This document shows, piece after piece, positions 8,334 through 17,770 of a stretch of DNA of 64,000 nt. Positions within the stretch are counted from its first letter, which is position 1. Each line of letters opens with the position of its first letter. Under the pieces are notes generated by a model that was not told the DNA's origin, made no database searches, and saw nothing but the letters and a program-made list of their open reading frames with translations. Location of the stretch: assembly GCA_947497175.1 (NCBI GenBank), contig CANMFM010000007.1, positions 124,001 through 188,000 of the forward strand. Direction: 5' to 3'. This DNA comes from an uncultured Aquimarina sp. (GTDB lineage: Bacteria; Bacteroidota; Bacteroidia; Flavobacteriales; Flavobacteriaceae). Both the position numbers and the translations under genes were made by a program.

Positions 8334-10304
8334 ATGTTTCGCACGTTTCGTCATCGATTGTTATTTTGGTTTTTGGTTTTCATTAGCTTCAGCTTTGTGA
8401 TTATCATGCTAACTTATGCTTATCTTGATAAGCGTGAGCATATCTTGCAGCGTACAGAGGCTATAGAACAGTCATATGTTATGCTTTTAAAAACTGTAAA
8501 AGCGCAACAGGATTTTTTTAGCTATGCCACCAAAGATCAAAAGTTCTTCCGTACAGGTGATAATGTATATCTCGACAATTATTTAACGCTATTAGACAGT
8601 ACCAGGTTTCATCTTATGCATGTTGATTTTAGTAAAGAATCTGTGCTCAATATAAGTATAGAATCGATACAATTAGATATAACAGAAATTGATGCGATTT
8701 TTTTAGAACTCATTGAAAATATCCAAGCAAGAGGGTATAAAAATTATAATCTCGAAGGTAGTATGCGAAAAGACGCACATTGGCTAGAACTTATTACAGA
8801 GATCCCTACCGAAGATATCCTAAGTCTTAGGCGATATGAGAAAGATTATATTATAAGAAACGAGAAAAGCTACGTTACAAAGTTTAAAAAGCGTATCGAT
8901 TTGATTGAGGATCGTATTCAAAATAGCGCTGCTATATCTAAAACACGAAAAAAACGGATTCTCTATTATCTCAAAGGATATCATGATAAGTTTATGCAGT
9001 TGGTCGCTTTAGATGAACGCATCGGTCTTAAAGATAACACAGGATTAAAAGAGGTATTAGATCGTCGTATTACGATTTGCGAAGCTGGTTTTAGCAGGGC
9101 TGTACTACAGGCCCAAAAGTGGTCTGAATCAGAATTTAGGCAGTTGACCATATATTTTGGACTTATAGCTCTCGCGTTAATGATTATAAGCATATGGATA
9201 AGTTCTTTGATATCTAAAAAAATCACAAAACCACTCACCGAGTTAACGATGCATATCACACGTTTTGTAGATAGTAATTTTACGTTGGAAACAGAACATC
9301 CTGTAGTACGAACACAAGACGAAATCGGTAGCTTAACGAGAAATTTCTCTTTTTTGAAAGATGAGGTTATTTCACGCCTTAAATTTTTCAAACAAAAAGT
9401 AGATGAACGTACAGAAGAGTTAGCTAATGCTAATAAAAGATTACTACGACTTAGTGAGGCCAATAGTCGATTTGTACCTAAAGAATTCCTGCAAAATCTT
9501 GGTAGAGAAAGTATAGAAGATGTAGAATTAGGAGATCAGGTAGAACGTGAAATGACAGTAATTTTTTCTGATATCAGAGAATTTACAAAGCTGTCAGAAT
9601 CTTTGAGTCCACAGGAAAATTTCGATTTTCTTAATGAATATCTTAGTGGAATTGTACCCATCATAAAGCGCAATGGTGGTTTTATCGATAAATTTATTGG
9701 TGATTCTGTCATGGCTTTATTTCCAAAAGAACCCGATGCAGCTATACGCACAGTTTTTGAGTTTGAAGATTTTTTAGAAGTTTTTAATGCTAAACTGAAA
9801 AAAAATAATTGGCGACCTATAGAACTTGGTACCGGGATACACACGGGTAGTTTAATTTTGGGCACCCTTGGTCATGAGCATAGATTAGAAACCACAGTAA
9901 TATCAGATGCAGTAAATACCTCTTCTAGAGTAGAAGGGTTAACCAAATATTACAAAGCCAGTACTATCTGCACAGAAGCTACACTTTCGAAATTAAAAAA
10001 CAAAGCTTCATTTCACTATCGTTTTTTAGATCGGGTAAAAGTAAAAGGGAAAAGCAAAACGCTTTCTGTGTACGAATTTTTATCTTCCAGAGAAAAAATC
10101 AAGTTAGGCTATTTAGATTTCTATAACAAAGCTGTAAATTATATCAAAGAAGAAAATATAATTGAAGCTACCAAAGTTTTCTCAAAATTACATGCAAATT
10201 ACCCCGACGACAGAGCCGTAAAAATCTTTTTGGACCGATGTCATAACTATATAGAAAGAAAAGCATCCTCTTGGGATGAAATAACACATATGATTAATAA
10301 ATAA
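8334..10304 (+). CDS. HAMP-containing transmembrane adenylate/guanylate cyclase
   Basis: 656 residues. A membrane helix at about 8-28, a long helical periplasmic sensor (30-275), a second helix (about 278-300) and a HAMP linker (300-355) precede a coiled coil and a class III cyclase domain (about 400-585). The metal aspartates are Asp413 (FSDIREFT) and Asp457 (IGDSVMAL); TTVISDAVNTSSRVE follows. The last 60 residues look like a helical TPR-like tail. Known relatives make cAMP in response to external signals. sthA starts 14 bases downstream, so the two are probably co-transcribed. Confidence 0.9.
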   Translation: MFRTFRHRLLFWFLVFISFSFVIIMLTYAYLDKREHILQRTEAIEQSYVMLLKTVKAQQDFFSYATKDQKFFRTGDNVYLDNYLTLLDSTRFHLMHVDFSKESVLNISIESIQLDITEIDAIFLELIENIQARGYKNYNLEGSMRKDAHWLELITEIPTEDILSLRRYEKDYIIRNEKSYVTKFKKRIDLIEDRIQNSAAISKTRKKRILYYLKGYHDKFMQLVALDERIGLKDNTGLKEVLDRRITICEAGFSRAVLQAQKWSESEFRQLTIYFGLIALALMIISIWISSLISKKITKPLTELTMHITRFVDSNFTLETEHPVVRTQDEIGSLTRNFSFLKDEVISRLKFFKQKVDERTEELANANKRLLRLSEANSRFVPKEFLQNLGRESIEDVELGDQVEREMTVIFSDIREFTKLSESLSPQENFDFLNEYLSGIVPIIKRNGGFIDKFIGDSVMALFPKEPDAAIRTVFEFEDFLEVFNAKLKKNNWRPIELGTGIHTGSLILGTLGHEHRLETTVISDAVNTSSRVEGLTKYYKASTICTEATLSKLKNKASFHYRFLDRVKVKGKSKTLSVYEFLSSREKIKLGYLDFYNKAVNYIKEENIIEATKVFSKLHANYPDDRAVKIFLDRCHNYIERKASSWDEITHMINK

Positions 10305-10318
10305 TAAAACATATATCT

Positions 10319-11743
10319 GTGAAAAAGTATGATCTTATTGTTATAGGTTCAGGACCAGCCGGAGAAAAAGCAGCTGTGAAAGCAGCATATTTTGGTTATA
10401 AGGTAGCACTAATAGAAAAAGAGCGTACATTTGGCGGGGCCGGAGTACAAACCGGTACCTTGCCTTCAAAAACACTAAAAGAAACAGCATTATACTTATC
10501 TGGAGTGTATCAAAAAGGAGTATTTGGCGTAGATAAACAGATTGGTAGAGAAACAGGAGTGCATGATTTTTTATATCGAAAAAATGTAGTAACTAACCAC
10601 ATGAACAAAATGGTTAAGTACAACCTGGAGAATCATGGAATAGAGCTCTACGAAGGTTTTGCCAGTTTTGTAGATCAAAATCATATCAAAATATCTGGTG
10701 AACTAGAACAAATCATAGAAGGTAGATTTGTTCTCATAGCTACGGGGTCTTACCCGTATCATCCAGAACATATTCCTTTTGATACCAAAAGAATATTAGA
10801 CTCAGATACAATTTTGAGCATTACCAAATTTCCAAAATCAATATGTGTTTTGGGAGCAGGTGTTATAGGTTGTGAATATGCTACCATTTTTGGGGCAATG
10901 GGTGTAAAAACCTTTGTGGTTAATGATCACGATAAGATTCTAGGGTTTTTAGATGGCGAGGTTTCTGATGCATTGGTGAAACAAATGAAGAAAAATGAAA
11001 TAAAAATTCTATTTAACAACTCGGTCACCAGTTTTGAGATCCCTGAAAATGATGAAAAACCTTTAAAATTGGAACTACGATCAGGGCAAATATTAAACGT
11101 GGATATGTTTTTGTTTGCCGCAGGAAGAAGCGGTAATATTAAGGGATTAAATTGTGAAGGAATTGGTTTAAAAACAGGAAAACGTGAAACAGTTTTAGTT
11201 AATGATATGTTTCAGACTAATCTCTCTAATATTTATGCTGTGGGCGATGTTATTGGATTTCCAGCTTTGGCAAGTACAAGTATGGAACAAGGAAGAATTG
11301 CCGTGACCCATATGTTTGATACCGCAGATTTAGAATCCTTAGCAGATATTTTCCCATATGGAATTTATACGGTTCCAGAAGTTTCTATGGTGGGTATAAC
11401 CGAAGAACAGGCCAAAGAAGCTAAAATTGACTTTGGAGTAGGCTATAGTTATTACAGGGATACAGCACGCGGAATGATTATGGGCGATACTGATAACGGT
11501 TATCTTAAATTAATTTTTGACAAAAAGAACAAAGTTATTTTGGGGGTACATATTATGGGGTATTCTGCTACAGAATTAATCCACTATGGTATGCAACTTG
11601 TACAGGAAAAAAAGACTTTAGACCATTTGATTGCAACCGTTTTTAATTATCCTACATTGCATGATTTATACAAATATGCTAGTTATGATGGGTTAGGAAA
11701 TCTAGCAGGAAAAAAAGTAAAAAAGGCAGGAGAACTAATATAA
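10319..11743 (+). CDS. sthA: Soluble pyridine nucleotide transhydrogenase-like flavoprotein
   Basis: 474 residues with a GTG start 14 bases after the cyclase stop. The N-terminal FAD motif VIGSGPAGEKAA and the NAD(P) motif VLGAGVIGCEYATIFG near residue 180 are clear, and the C-terminal half is the dimerisation domain of the pyridine nucleotide-disulfide family. Where disulfide reductases have CxxxxC this protein has VQTGTLPSK, with neither cysteine. That is the hallmark of SthA (UdhA), which moves reducing equivalents between NADPH and NAD+. A bidirectional terminator follows. The link to a cyclase is unusual; whether it matters is unknown. Confidence 0.85.
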   Translation: MKKYDLIVIGSGPAGEKAAVKAAYFGYKVALIEKERTFGGAGVQTGTLPSKTLKETALYLSGVYQKGVFGVDKQIGRETGVHDFLYRKNVVTNHMNKMVKYNLENHGIELYEGFASFVDQNHIKISGELEQIIEGRFVLIATGSYPYHPEHIPFDTKRILDSDTILSITKFPKSICVLGAGVIGCEYATIFGAMGVKTFVVNDHDKILGFLDGEVSDALVKQMKKNEIKILFNNSVTSFEIPENDEKPLKLELRSGQILNVDMFLFAAGRSGNIKGLNCEGIGLKTGKRETVLVNDMFQTNLSNIYAVGDVIGFPALASTSMEQGRIAVTHMFDTADLESLADIFPYGIYTVPEVSMVGITEEQAKEAKIDFGVGYSYYRDTARGMIMGDTDNGYLKLIFDKKNKVILGVHIMGYSATELIHYGMQLVQEKKTLDHLIATVFNYPTLHDLYKYASYDGLGNLAGKKVKKAGELI

Positions 11744-11778
11744 AAACGGGCTGTTACACCATATAAAAGCCCGTTTTT
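11742..11778. terminator. Bidirectional terminator
   Basis: AAAAACGGGCT and AGCCCGTTTTT form a perfect stem of 11 pairs, with T runs usable in both directions. It separates the convergent sthA and lipoprotein genes. Confidence 0.85.
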
Positions 11779-11803
11779 ACAATTCATATAAGATAAATTA
11801 ACA

Positions 11804-12562
11804 CTAAAAATTAATTCTTCCGGTTCCTATGTTTCCACTATAATAATAATCCCAGGTATCCGCATTATCATTGTCTAACCACACATTGGGATAAGACCAA
11901 AATTCTGAGAATCCGGTGGCAGGTATCGTTTGATCACTTTCCCATAACTGACAGATAAATTCTTTTACAAACCATCCGTTCATACCTTTTAAATATAAGT
12001 GTCCGTAGTCGACTTCGACCCATTCTACAGCAGCACCAGGGATGGCTCCTCTAAACAAATAACCATCATATCCGCCGTCAAGACTACTACCGGCATCGTT
12101 CATCCAGTTAAATGCAGGAGTATATCCTCCAGCACTTGTTGTAAATCTAATATAAGCTCCAACGGGACCGTCAGTTTCGTTGTAGGTTTGTGTACCTGTT
12201 TTTACCCAAACTCTGTAATACCATTCGGTACTGAAATCCTTGTTTATTGGCCTGGCTTGTTTACGCAGATAGTCTTTCACTTCTTTGTCAAATTTCAACA
12301 TGGCCTCTTTTAATGGTACGTGATCATCAAAATGCACTTTTAGTACAGGAGAAACCGTCTCTTTAAAGTTTTTTAATATTTCTCCATCATGACCAGTGGT
12401 ACTTTTAAACCCTTCATTTTTTTTGCTTATCTCACTTTTTTGAACTTCTTCGATCTCAAGAGATTGGTTTGTCTCGTTTATAAGATCTGACTTTTCACAG
12501 GATACGATCCAAAATACCCCAATTAATAAAGCCACGGTTTTAAGATTATGAATTCTTTTCAT
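11804..12562 (-). CDS. Lipoprotein with possible PLAT/LH2-like C-terminal domain
   Basis: I start at the ATG at 12562, giving 252 residues, because it begins MKRIHNLKTVALLIG and runs into a clean lipobox (WIVSC); the longer frame adds an unlikely leader. Residues 30-110 are polar and probably helical. The last 140 residues (WYYRVWVKTGTQTYN start, VGAYIRFTTSAGG, WFVKEFICQLW, WLDND) look like a beta sandwich of PLAT/LH2 type, a lipid- or protein-binding fold; this assignment is tentative. No partner gene is adjacent. Confidence 0.62.
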   Translation of the reverse strand: MKRIHNLKTVALLIGVFWIVSCEKSDLINETNQSLEIEEVQKSEISKKNEGFKSTTGHDGEILKNFKETVSPVLKVHFDDHVPLKEAMLKFDKEVKDYLRKQARPINKDFSTEWYYRVWVKTGTQTYNETDGPVGAYIRFTTSAGGYTPAFNWMNDAGSSLDGGYDGYLFRGAIPGAAVEWVEVDYGHLYLKGMNGWFVKEFICQLWESDQTIPATGFSEFWSYPNVWLDNDNADTWDYYYSGNIGTGRINF

Positions 12563-12843
12563 TGGTTTTAATTTTATAATTAATATTTCAATTAGTTGGT
12601 TGTCCTTCTTCATCTGCCGGCAAGAAAAATTTTGTACAACCAGGCACAAATGTATGCTCATTATTTTAGCAAAATAAGAGGTGTATAGCCCTGTTTTTAG
12701 TTTTTTAAACCCTTTTTAACTGGGGCTATTTCCCTATTCATAAAATGAGTTACCACGCGTAAAAACAATACCGTATTCTAATCAAGAATAATATTCGTAT
12801 ACTTGTTTCTACTATGTACATAACCCTTAGAACTATTTTGTAA

Positions 12844-13761
12844 ATGATCAATAGAATTATTTTTCTCTGCATGATTTCAAGTATGCCCTCACTACATTCG
12901 CAAGAATACATAGACCTTATTAAAATCAACTATGGTGCTATTCTAAATACTGGATTTGAGGGCAGTGATGCTCAAACTAACGTAAATCTAATAGACATAG
13001 GTGTGACGTATCCTATCAAACTTAATGAGAATACTGCTATTATAACAGGAGTTGATTATATTCAACAGTCATTGGATTTGGTTCCTAATGGAAAAACAAC
13101 AAATCTTAACAACGTAACACTTAAAGCCGGGCTAAATATTAGGCACGGATCAAAATGGTCTGGCACCTATTTGTTTCTTCCAAAAATTGCAAGTCAGGAT
13201 TTACACACTGATGGAGATCATTTGTTTTTTGGTGGCTTAGCTTTATTCAAATATCAAAATAGTGATCGTCTACACTATCGTTTTGGTGTTTACGTCTCGA
13301 GTGAAGCTTTTGGAACATTTATGACTCCAATCCTTGGGTTATATTATATCAGCGAAAACAAGGACTGGGAAATTTCTGCAAGTTTACCGATAAATGCAGA
13401 TATCAATCACTCTTTTAATGATGCCATAGCGATTGGTTTGGGGTTTCAGGCTTTTGTACGCTCGTTTAGCCTAGAACGTAATGAAAACAGTCAGGAATTG
13501 TATACCCAGATGTCTAATATAGAATTTGGTCCATATATACAACATAGTTTTTTAGATCAAAGCATTTTAATGCGTCTGCAAGCAGGGTATTCTACGGCCT
13601 CATACGAAGTATTTGAAGAGGGAGATCTATTACCGATTCGTGTTTCGGCATTTGAGTTCGGAGATGATCGTAACATACTTAATCCCGAGATGACAGGTAA
13701 TCTTTTTTTGCGTGTGGGCGCTACCTATCGTTTTCATCTAAAAGAAAGAAAAGGGGAGTAG
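12844..13761 (+). CDS. DUF6268-like outer-membrane beta-barrel protein
   Basis: 305 residues with a signal peptide ending near residue 19 (PSLHSQ). The rest alternates polar and hydrophobic residues in the manner of a beta-barrel, and the last strand ends LFLRVGATYRFHL. It resembles the DUF6268 barrels of Bacteroidetes, of unknown function. It is alone; a hairpin with T tract follows. Confidence 0.68.
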   Translation: MINRIIFLCMISSMPSLHSQEYIDLIKINYGAILNTGFEGSDAQTNVNLIDIGVTYPIKLNENTAIITGVDYIQQSLDLVPNGKTTNLNNVTLKAGLNIRHGSKWSGTYLFLPKIASQDLHTDGDHLFFGGLALFKYQNSDRLHYRFGVYVSSEAFGTFMTPILGLYYISENKDWEISASLPINADINHSFNDAIAIGLGFQAFVRSFSLERNENSQELYTQMSNIEFGPYIQHSFLDQSILMRLQAGYSTASYEVFEEGDLLPIRVSAFEFGDDRNILNPEMTGNLFLRVGATYRFHLKERKGE

Positions 13762-13795
13762 CAAGTTCAATTAGAAAGCATAGAAATAAAGCGCT

Positions 13796-13831
13796 AAAAA
13801 CACCTTACAAAATGATGCAAAGTGTTTTTTA
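13796..13831 (+). terminator. Probable terminator after the DUF6268-like gene
   Basis: AAAAACACCTT pairs with AAAGTGTTTTT with one mismatch and is followed by T residues. The remaining bases up to 14087 hold nothing I can identify. Confidence 0.55.
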
Positions 13832-14087
13832 GAATTTGGCTAATTCAAATACTATCTCCTCTACAACTAACTATCTTATTTCGGATTTTAAGAGGTAATA
13901 ATTTCAATTCAAATATATTGCGTTTCAGCGATCATAAAAAGAGGGATATAGCCTTTTTTAAAAGGTTAAAACACCCTTTATCAGCTATTTAACTTTTTGG
14001 ATTTAGTTTTGTGCTATAATGTTAAAAACTTGTTTTTTCTTTTTCATTAAATTGTGATTTCTTTGCCTGTGGGAAAAAATAGTACAA

Positions 14088-14663
14088 TTGGAAGAGCAGG
14101 AAAAAGAACAAAGTAAGATATACACTCGTTATAATTTTTTTAATAAAACGTATTGTGTGTTTAGAGGTGTACCCTTGCGTGAAATCTCCAGAAAAAAACC
14201 GAATTACAGGAGCGAATCAGGAAGCACTTACTATTATACCAAACACGGTGTTTATAGATTGTCTAATCACTGGGGAAGAGCAGCAAAATGCCAATGGCGA
14301 TTGGTCTCTGATTTTCAGGCGGAAATTGATGACTTGCGCTTGGGTTATGCAGATTGGGTAGATTTTAGAGAAAATCTTGATCCTGATGTCGATGCCTATT
14401 ATATTTCTGTAGATTTTGAAACTAAGAAAGTAAGTTATATGCACAAAGATAACCCCGATTATGACCAAATTGCGGTATTGCGATCTGCAGATGCTACTCG
14501 TAAACTTATCAAACAAATTAAAAATCTTCTAGAAACTCATAAATGGGCCAAATATTATGATTATGATGATCTTGACGAATTTCGAGAGGATGTAATTACT
14601 CGGCTTATTAATAGCAATCTATCTCTTAATGAGCTCCGCAGGGAATTAGTAGAAGAGTATTAA
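14088..14663 (+). CDS. Uncharacterised acidic protein
   Basis: 191 residues, cytoplasmic, without signal or membrane segments. I do not recognise the family. The open frame closes upstream with no ATG, and the start is a TTG (MEEQEKEQ). Aromatic and arginine-rich stretches (RYNFFNKTYCVF, YYYTKHGVYRLSNHWGRA) occupy the first 70 residues, and the C-terminus is acidic and helical (YDDLDEFREDVITRL). Codon use looks like that of its neighbours, so I take it as a real gene. pcm follows 96 bases later. Confidence 0.7.
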   Translation: MEEQEKEQSKIYTRYNFFNKTYCVFRGVPLREISRKKPNYRSESGSTYYYTKHGVYRLSNHWGRAAKCQWRLVSDFQAEIDDLRLGYADWVDFRENLDPDVDAYYISVDFETKKVSYMHKDNPDYDQIAVLRSADATRKLIKQIKNLLETHKWAKYYDYDDLDEFREDVITRLINSNLSLNELRRELVEEY

Positions 14664-14759
14664 TATTTTAAAACAGGAGCTAGGATTAAAAGATTAAAAT
14701 ATTGATATAATCAACATTATTTAAGATCTTTATACTATTGATTATTAGCATTTTGTTTT

Positions 14760-15452
14760 ATGGATATTCTTATATTCATATCAAGCTTTCTTTTTGTTAT
14801 CAATTTTGGGTTTAGCCAGGACAGGTTTACCACCCAAAGAAAAGACATGGTCCGCAATCAATTAAAAACAAGACAAATTGTGGATAAAGCTACCCTCAAT
14901 GCTATGTTAGCAGTTCCCAGACATGTTTTTGTTCCTAATAATGCTCAAAAACATGCCTATGACGACCGTCCGCTATCCATCGGTAAAGGTCAAACTATTT
15001 CTCAACCATACATTGTTGCTTTTATGACTCAGGAGCTACGCTTAAAACCTGAACATAAAGTATTGGAAATCGGTACAGGTTCTGGGTATCAAGCTGCAGT
15101 ATTGGCTGAAATTGTAAAAGAAGTATTTACTATTGAAATTATTGAATCTTTGGGCCAAATAGCAAAAAGGCGGCTAGAGAAATTAGGATATCAAAATGTT
15201 AAAATACGATTGGGGGATGGGTATCATGGATGGAAAGAAGAAGCTCCTTTTGATGCTATTATCGTAACCGCGGGGATTAAGAGCATTCCAGAACCATTAC
15301 TTGACCAATTAGCTGAAGGTGGTAGAATGATCATTCCAGCGGGACCGGAAGCGGCTATGCAACTACTACTAGTTACCAAAATAAACGGAAAAATAAAAAC
15401 TAAAAAAAGACTCCCGGTAAGATTTGTACCTTTTATAAGAGGAAAAAATTAA
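14760..15452 (+). CDS. pcm: Protein-L-isoaspartate O-methyltransferase, exported
   Basis: 230 residues. After a signal peptide (about 1-19, ending FGFSQ) comes a full Pcm domain: PRHVFVP, the substrate-side IGKGQTISQPYIVAFMTQ and the SAM-binding LEIGTGSGYQAAVLA. It repairs isoaspartyl residues in aged proteins using S-adenosylmethionine. The signal peptide suggests a periplasmic enzyme, as in some other Gram-negatives, which raises the question of where it gets SAM. It lies upstream of the TetR-alkB unit but has its own spacing. Confidence 0.88.
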   Translation: MDILIFISSFLFVINFGFSQDRFTTQRKDMVRNQLKTRQIVDKATLNAMLAVPRHVFVPNNAQKHAYDDRPLSIGKGQTISQPYIVAFMTQELRLKPEHKVLEIGTGSGYQAAVLAEIVKEVFTIEIIESLGQIAKRRLEKLGYQNVKIRLGDGYHGWKEEAPFDAIIVTAGIKSIPEPLLDQLAEGGRMIIPAGPEAAMQLLLVTKINGKIKTKKRLPVRFVPFIRGKN

Positions 15453-15474
15453 CTGGCTCTAAATCTCTACTTCC

Positions 15475-15505
15475 TTGATTTAATTGAAATTATTTGATAT
15501 ATTTG
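15475..15505 (+). promoter_or_regulatory. Bacteroidetes-type promoter of tetR-alkB
   Basis: TTG (15475-15477) is followed 20 bases later by TATATTTG (15498-15505), which fits the -33/-7 pattern TTTG-n19-TAnnTTTG of the group. Confidence 0.6.
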
Positions 15506-15528
15506 ACTAATAAACAAAAATGGTCAAA
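15502..15528. promoter_or_regulatory. Candidate TetR operator
   Basis: TTTGACTA (15502-15509) and TGGTCAAA (15521-15528) are inverted arms with one mismatch. They overlap the end of the -7 box and the expected transcription start, ten bases before the tetR ATG, which is the position expected for autorepression. Confidence 0.5.
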
Positions 15529-15536
15529 AAATATAA

Positions 15537-16115
15537 ATGAGTCCAACAAAACAAAGATTGCTGACCACAGCAAGTAAGACCTTTAGTAAATATGGTTTTT
15601 ACAAAACCTCTATGGATGAGATTGCCAAGTCTGCCAGAAAGGCGAAGGGTTCTTTGTATTATCACTTTAGCAGTAAAGAATTACTATTCAGAGAGGTTGT
15701 ATTATCCGAACTTGATTTTCTAAAAGAACAACTCTCATTAATTTTTGAAGATCACAATGCTGATAGTAGAGATAGTATCAGGGCATATATGAATAAGCGT
15801 ATGGAGGTTATGAATATCTCTATCAATTATCAGGAAACCTTGCGTCCAGAATTTTATGAGTTTTATGAGTTTTTAAATGATGTAATTTCAGAGATGGACC
15901 AATGGGAAAAACAACAAATCACAAAAATTTTGAATAGAGGAGTGGCCAGAGAAGAATTGGAGCTACCGGGCAATATTGAAGTATATGCAGAAATGTTATT
16001 GATTTTTCTTAAGGGTCTGGAAACTCCTTTATTTTTAAAAGGACAGTATGAAAGGCTGATTTCTAATTTTGATAACCTAATAGGAATACTAACCAAAGGG
16101 ATCTCAAAAGTATAA
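15537..16115 (+). CDS. TetR/AcrR family transcriptional regulator
   Basis: 192 residues. The N-terminal helix-turn-helix (about 8-55) has the typical TFSKYGFYKTSMDEIAK and KGSLYYHFSSKELLF motifs; the remainder is the helical ligand-binding and dimer domain. alkB starts 26 bases after its stop, so it most likely controls alkane oxidation in response to a fatty acid, alcohol or acyl-CoA. A palindrome over the promoter is a candidate binding site. Confidence 0.9.
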   Translation: MSPTKQRLLTTASKTFSKYGFYKTSMDEIAKSARKAKGSLYYHFSSKELLFREVVLSELDFLKEQLSLIFEDHNADSRDSIRAYMNKRMEVMNISINYQETLRPEFYEFYEFLNDVISEMDQWEKQQITKILNRGVAREELELPGNIEVYAEMLLIFLKGLETPLFLKGQYERLISNFDNLIGILTKGISKV

Positions 16116-16141
16116 TTATAAAACCATTAATTTTAAAAAAA

Positions 16142-17182
16142 ATGAAAAGACTAAAGTATCTTCTGGTATATACCTTACCTGTAACCGTTTATTTTTCATT
16201 TAATACCACAGGTGTAATGACCTTTATTCCATTTATTGTGTTTTTTGGTTTTGTACCTCTATTAGAATTATTCTTAAAGCCAGATGCATCTAATTTTGAT
16301 AAAGTTGTTGCCGCTGCAGAAAAAAATAATCCAGTTTATGATTGGGTAATGTACCTGTCATTACCTGTACAATTAGGAATGTTAGTATATTTTCTTTTTG
16401 TAATTCAGGAAACTCCTTTTGGTACCGTCGAGTTTTTTGGAAGAGTCTCTGCTATGGGATTAATGTGCGGAGTTTTAGGAATCAATGTCGGTCATGAGTT
16501 AGGGCATCGACATAGTAGAGGAGAACAGCTCATAGGAGAAATACTATTACTAACATCGTTAGACACACATTTTTTGCCGTATCATAATGGAGGGCATCAT
16601 AGAGATGTAGCCACACCTAATGATGCAGCAACGGCAAAAAAAAACCAGAGTATATATATTTTTTGGATCACCTCTCATTTTGGTAGCTACACTAAAGCCT
16701 GGAGATTAGAAAATGAACGATTAAGACAGCATGGTAAATCACCAATCTCTTTACAAAATCGAATGATCATATATTCTTTTGCTAATATTGCACTTTTAAC
16801 ACTAATTTCTTACTTTTTTGGAACCCACGTGTTAATCGCCTTTATTGGGGCGGCAATACTAGGGATTATGTTATTAGAGACTGTTAATTATATTGAACAT
16901 TATGGTCTAATTAGAAAAAAAACGGAAGCAGGAACTTATGAGCGTGTAAAACACCATCACTCATGGAATTCGGACCATCCCATCGGTCGACTGTTATTAT
17001 TTAATCTTTCTAGACACTCTGATCATCATTATAACGGTAGTAAAAAATATGCAGTATTAAAATCATTACCACAAAGTCCACAGATGCCAACCGGTTATCC
17101 GGGTATGATGGTTTTGGCACTATTTCAACCACTATGGTTTAGATTGATGAATAGAAAATTAAAAACCCTTCAGGAGTCATAA
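16142..17182 (+). CDS. alkB: Alkane 1-monooxygenase (membrane di-iron hydroxylase)
   Basis: 346 residues with about six membrane helices. The histidine boxes are in place: HELGHRH at 118-124, HNGGHH at 148-153, NYIEHYG at about 249-255, and HSDHH at 292-296, which hold the di-iron centre. The enzyme puts a hydroxyl on the end carbon of n-alkanes, with rubredoxin as electron donor. No rubredoxin or rubredoxin reductase gene is nearby, so these must be encoded elsewhere. It is in one transcript with tetR and is followed by a strong terminator. Confidence 0.9.
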   Translation: MKRLKYLLVYTLPVTVYFSFNTTGVMTFIPFIVFFGFVPLLELFLKPDASNFDKVVAAAEKNNPVYDWVMYLSLPVQLGMLVYFLFVIQETPFGTVEFFGRVSAMGLMCGVLGINVGHELGHRHSRGEQLIGEILLLTSLDTHFLPYHNGGHHRDVATPNDAATAKKNQSIYIFWITSHFGSYTKAWRLENERLRQHGKSPISLQNRMIIYSFANIALLTLISYFFGTHVLIAFIGAAILGIMLLETVNYIEHYGLIRKKTEAGTYERVKHHHSWNSDHPIGRLLLFNLSRHSDHHYNGSKKYAVLKSLPQSPQMPTGYPGMMVLALFQPLWFRLMNRKLKTLQES

Positions 17183-17199
17183 GAAAAGTTTGATAAGAT

Positions 17200-17233
17200 A
17201 AAAGCCTCAATGTTAAATATTGAGGCTTTTTTT
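17200..17233. terminator. Terminator after alkB
   Basis: AAAAGCCTCAAT and ATTGAGGCTTTT make a long stem followed by a T run. Confidence 0.85.
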
Positions 17234-17326
17234 AGATACGAATAAGCGTTTCACTTCACTAAAACTAACATTAACAAATCAAGAACTTATTACGCATCAG
17301 GTTAAGGGGCAAAAATATGATTCATA

Positions 17327-17716
17327 TTAATGAACTCCCAAAATTGATTTATGAAGAGTTTTGATGTTCTTATAGTCAATATTCAAATAAAATTGTGTAA
17401 TTGCTGTTACACATAATTCATTCTGAGCATTAAAAAAACGACTCTTTACTCTAATTTTTTGTTTATTATAGATGAGATCAATCGGTTCCAGGTTTATAAA
17501 AAAATGCTGGGTAAACATTAAATGTTTTCTATAGGTCAGTTCTCGCATACAAGTTTTAAAACCTATTTTACAGCTATTTATCTCATGTTTTGAGTATCCC
17601 TTTTCTGTCAAAAAAGCCATCAATGTAGATTGTATATACATACAATATGCGTGATCTTGCATGACCATAAAATCATTAACATCATCGCCTTTTACCTTAT
17701 ATTCTCTTTTAAACAT
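17327..17716 (-). CDS. Acyl-CoA thioesterase-like hotdog protein
   Basis: 129 residues. The pattern (VMQDHAYCMYIQS near 20-32, then two beta strands and a C-terminal strand QFYLNIDYKNIK) resembles 4HBT-type acyl-CoA thioesterases, where the aspartate of the MQDHAYC-type motif would be catalytic. It probably hydrolyses a thioester of a fatty or hydroxybenzoyl acid. It is not in an operon; its closeness to alkB may be chance. Confidence 0.65.
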   Translation of the reverse strand: MFKREYKVKGDDVNDFMVMQDHAYCMYIQSTLMAFLTEKGYSKHEINSCKIGFKTCMRELTYRKHLMFTQHFFINLEPIDLIYNKQKIRVKSRFFNAQNELCVTAITQFYLNIDYKNIKTLHKSILGVH

Positions 17717-17770
17717 TATATTAAACTTTTGATTGATATAAAAAGTTTTAACTATTTTAAAATCAATACT

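Noticed and set aside
8981-9463. A 160-codon minus-strand frame
   Set aside because: Antisense to the HAMP-cyclase gene, whose motifs and codon use are convincing.
9536-9865. A 109-codon minus-strand frame
   Set aside because: Antisense to the catalytic domain of the same cyclase.
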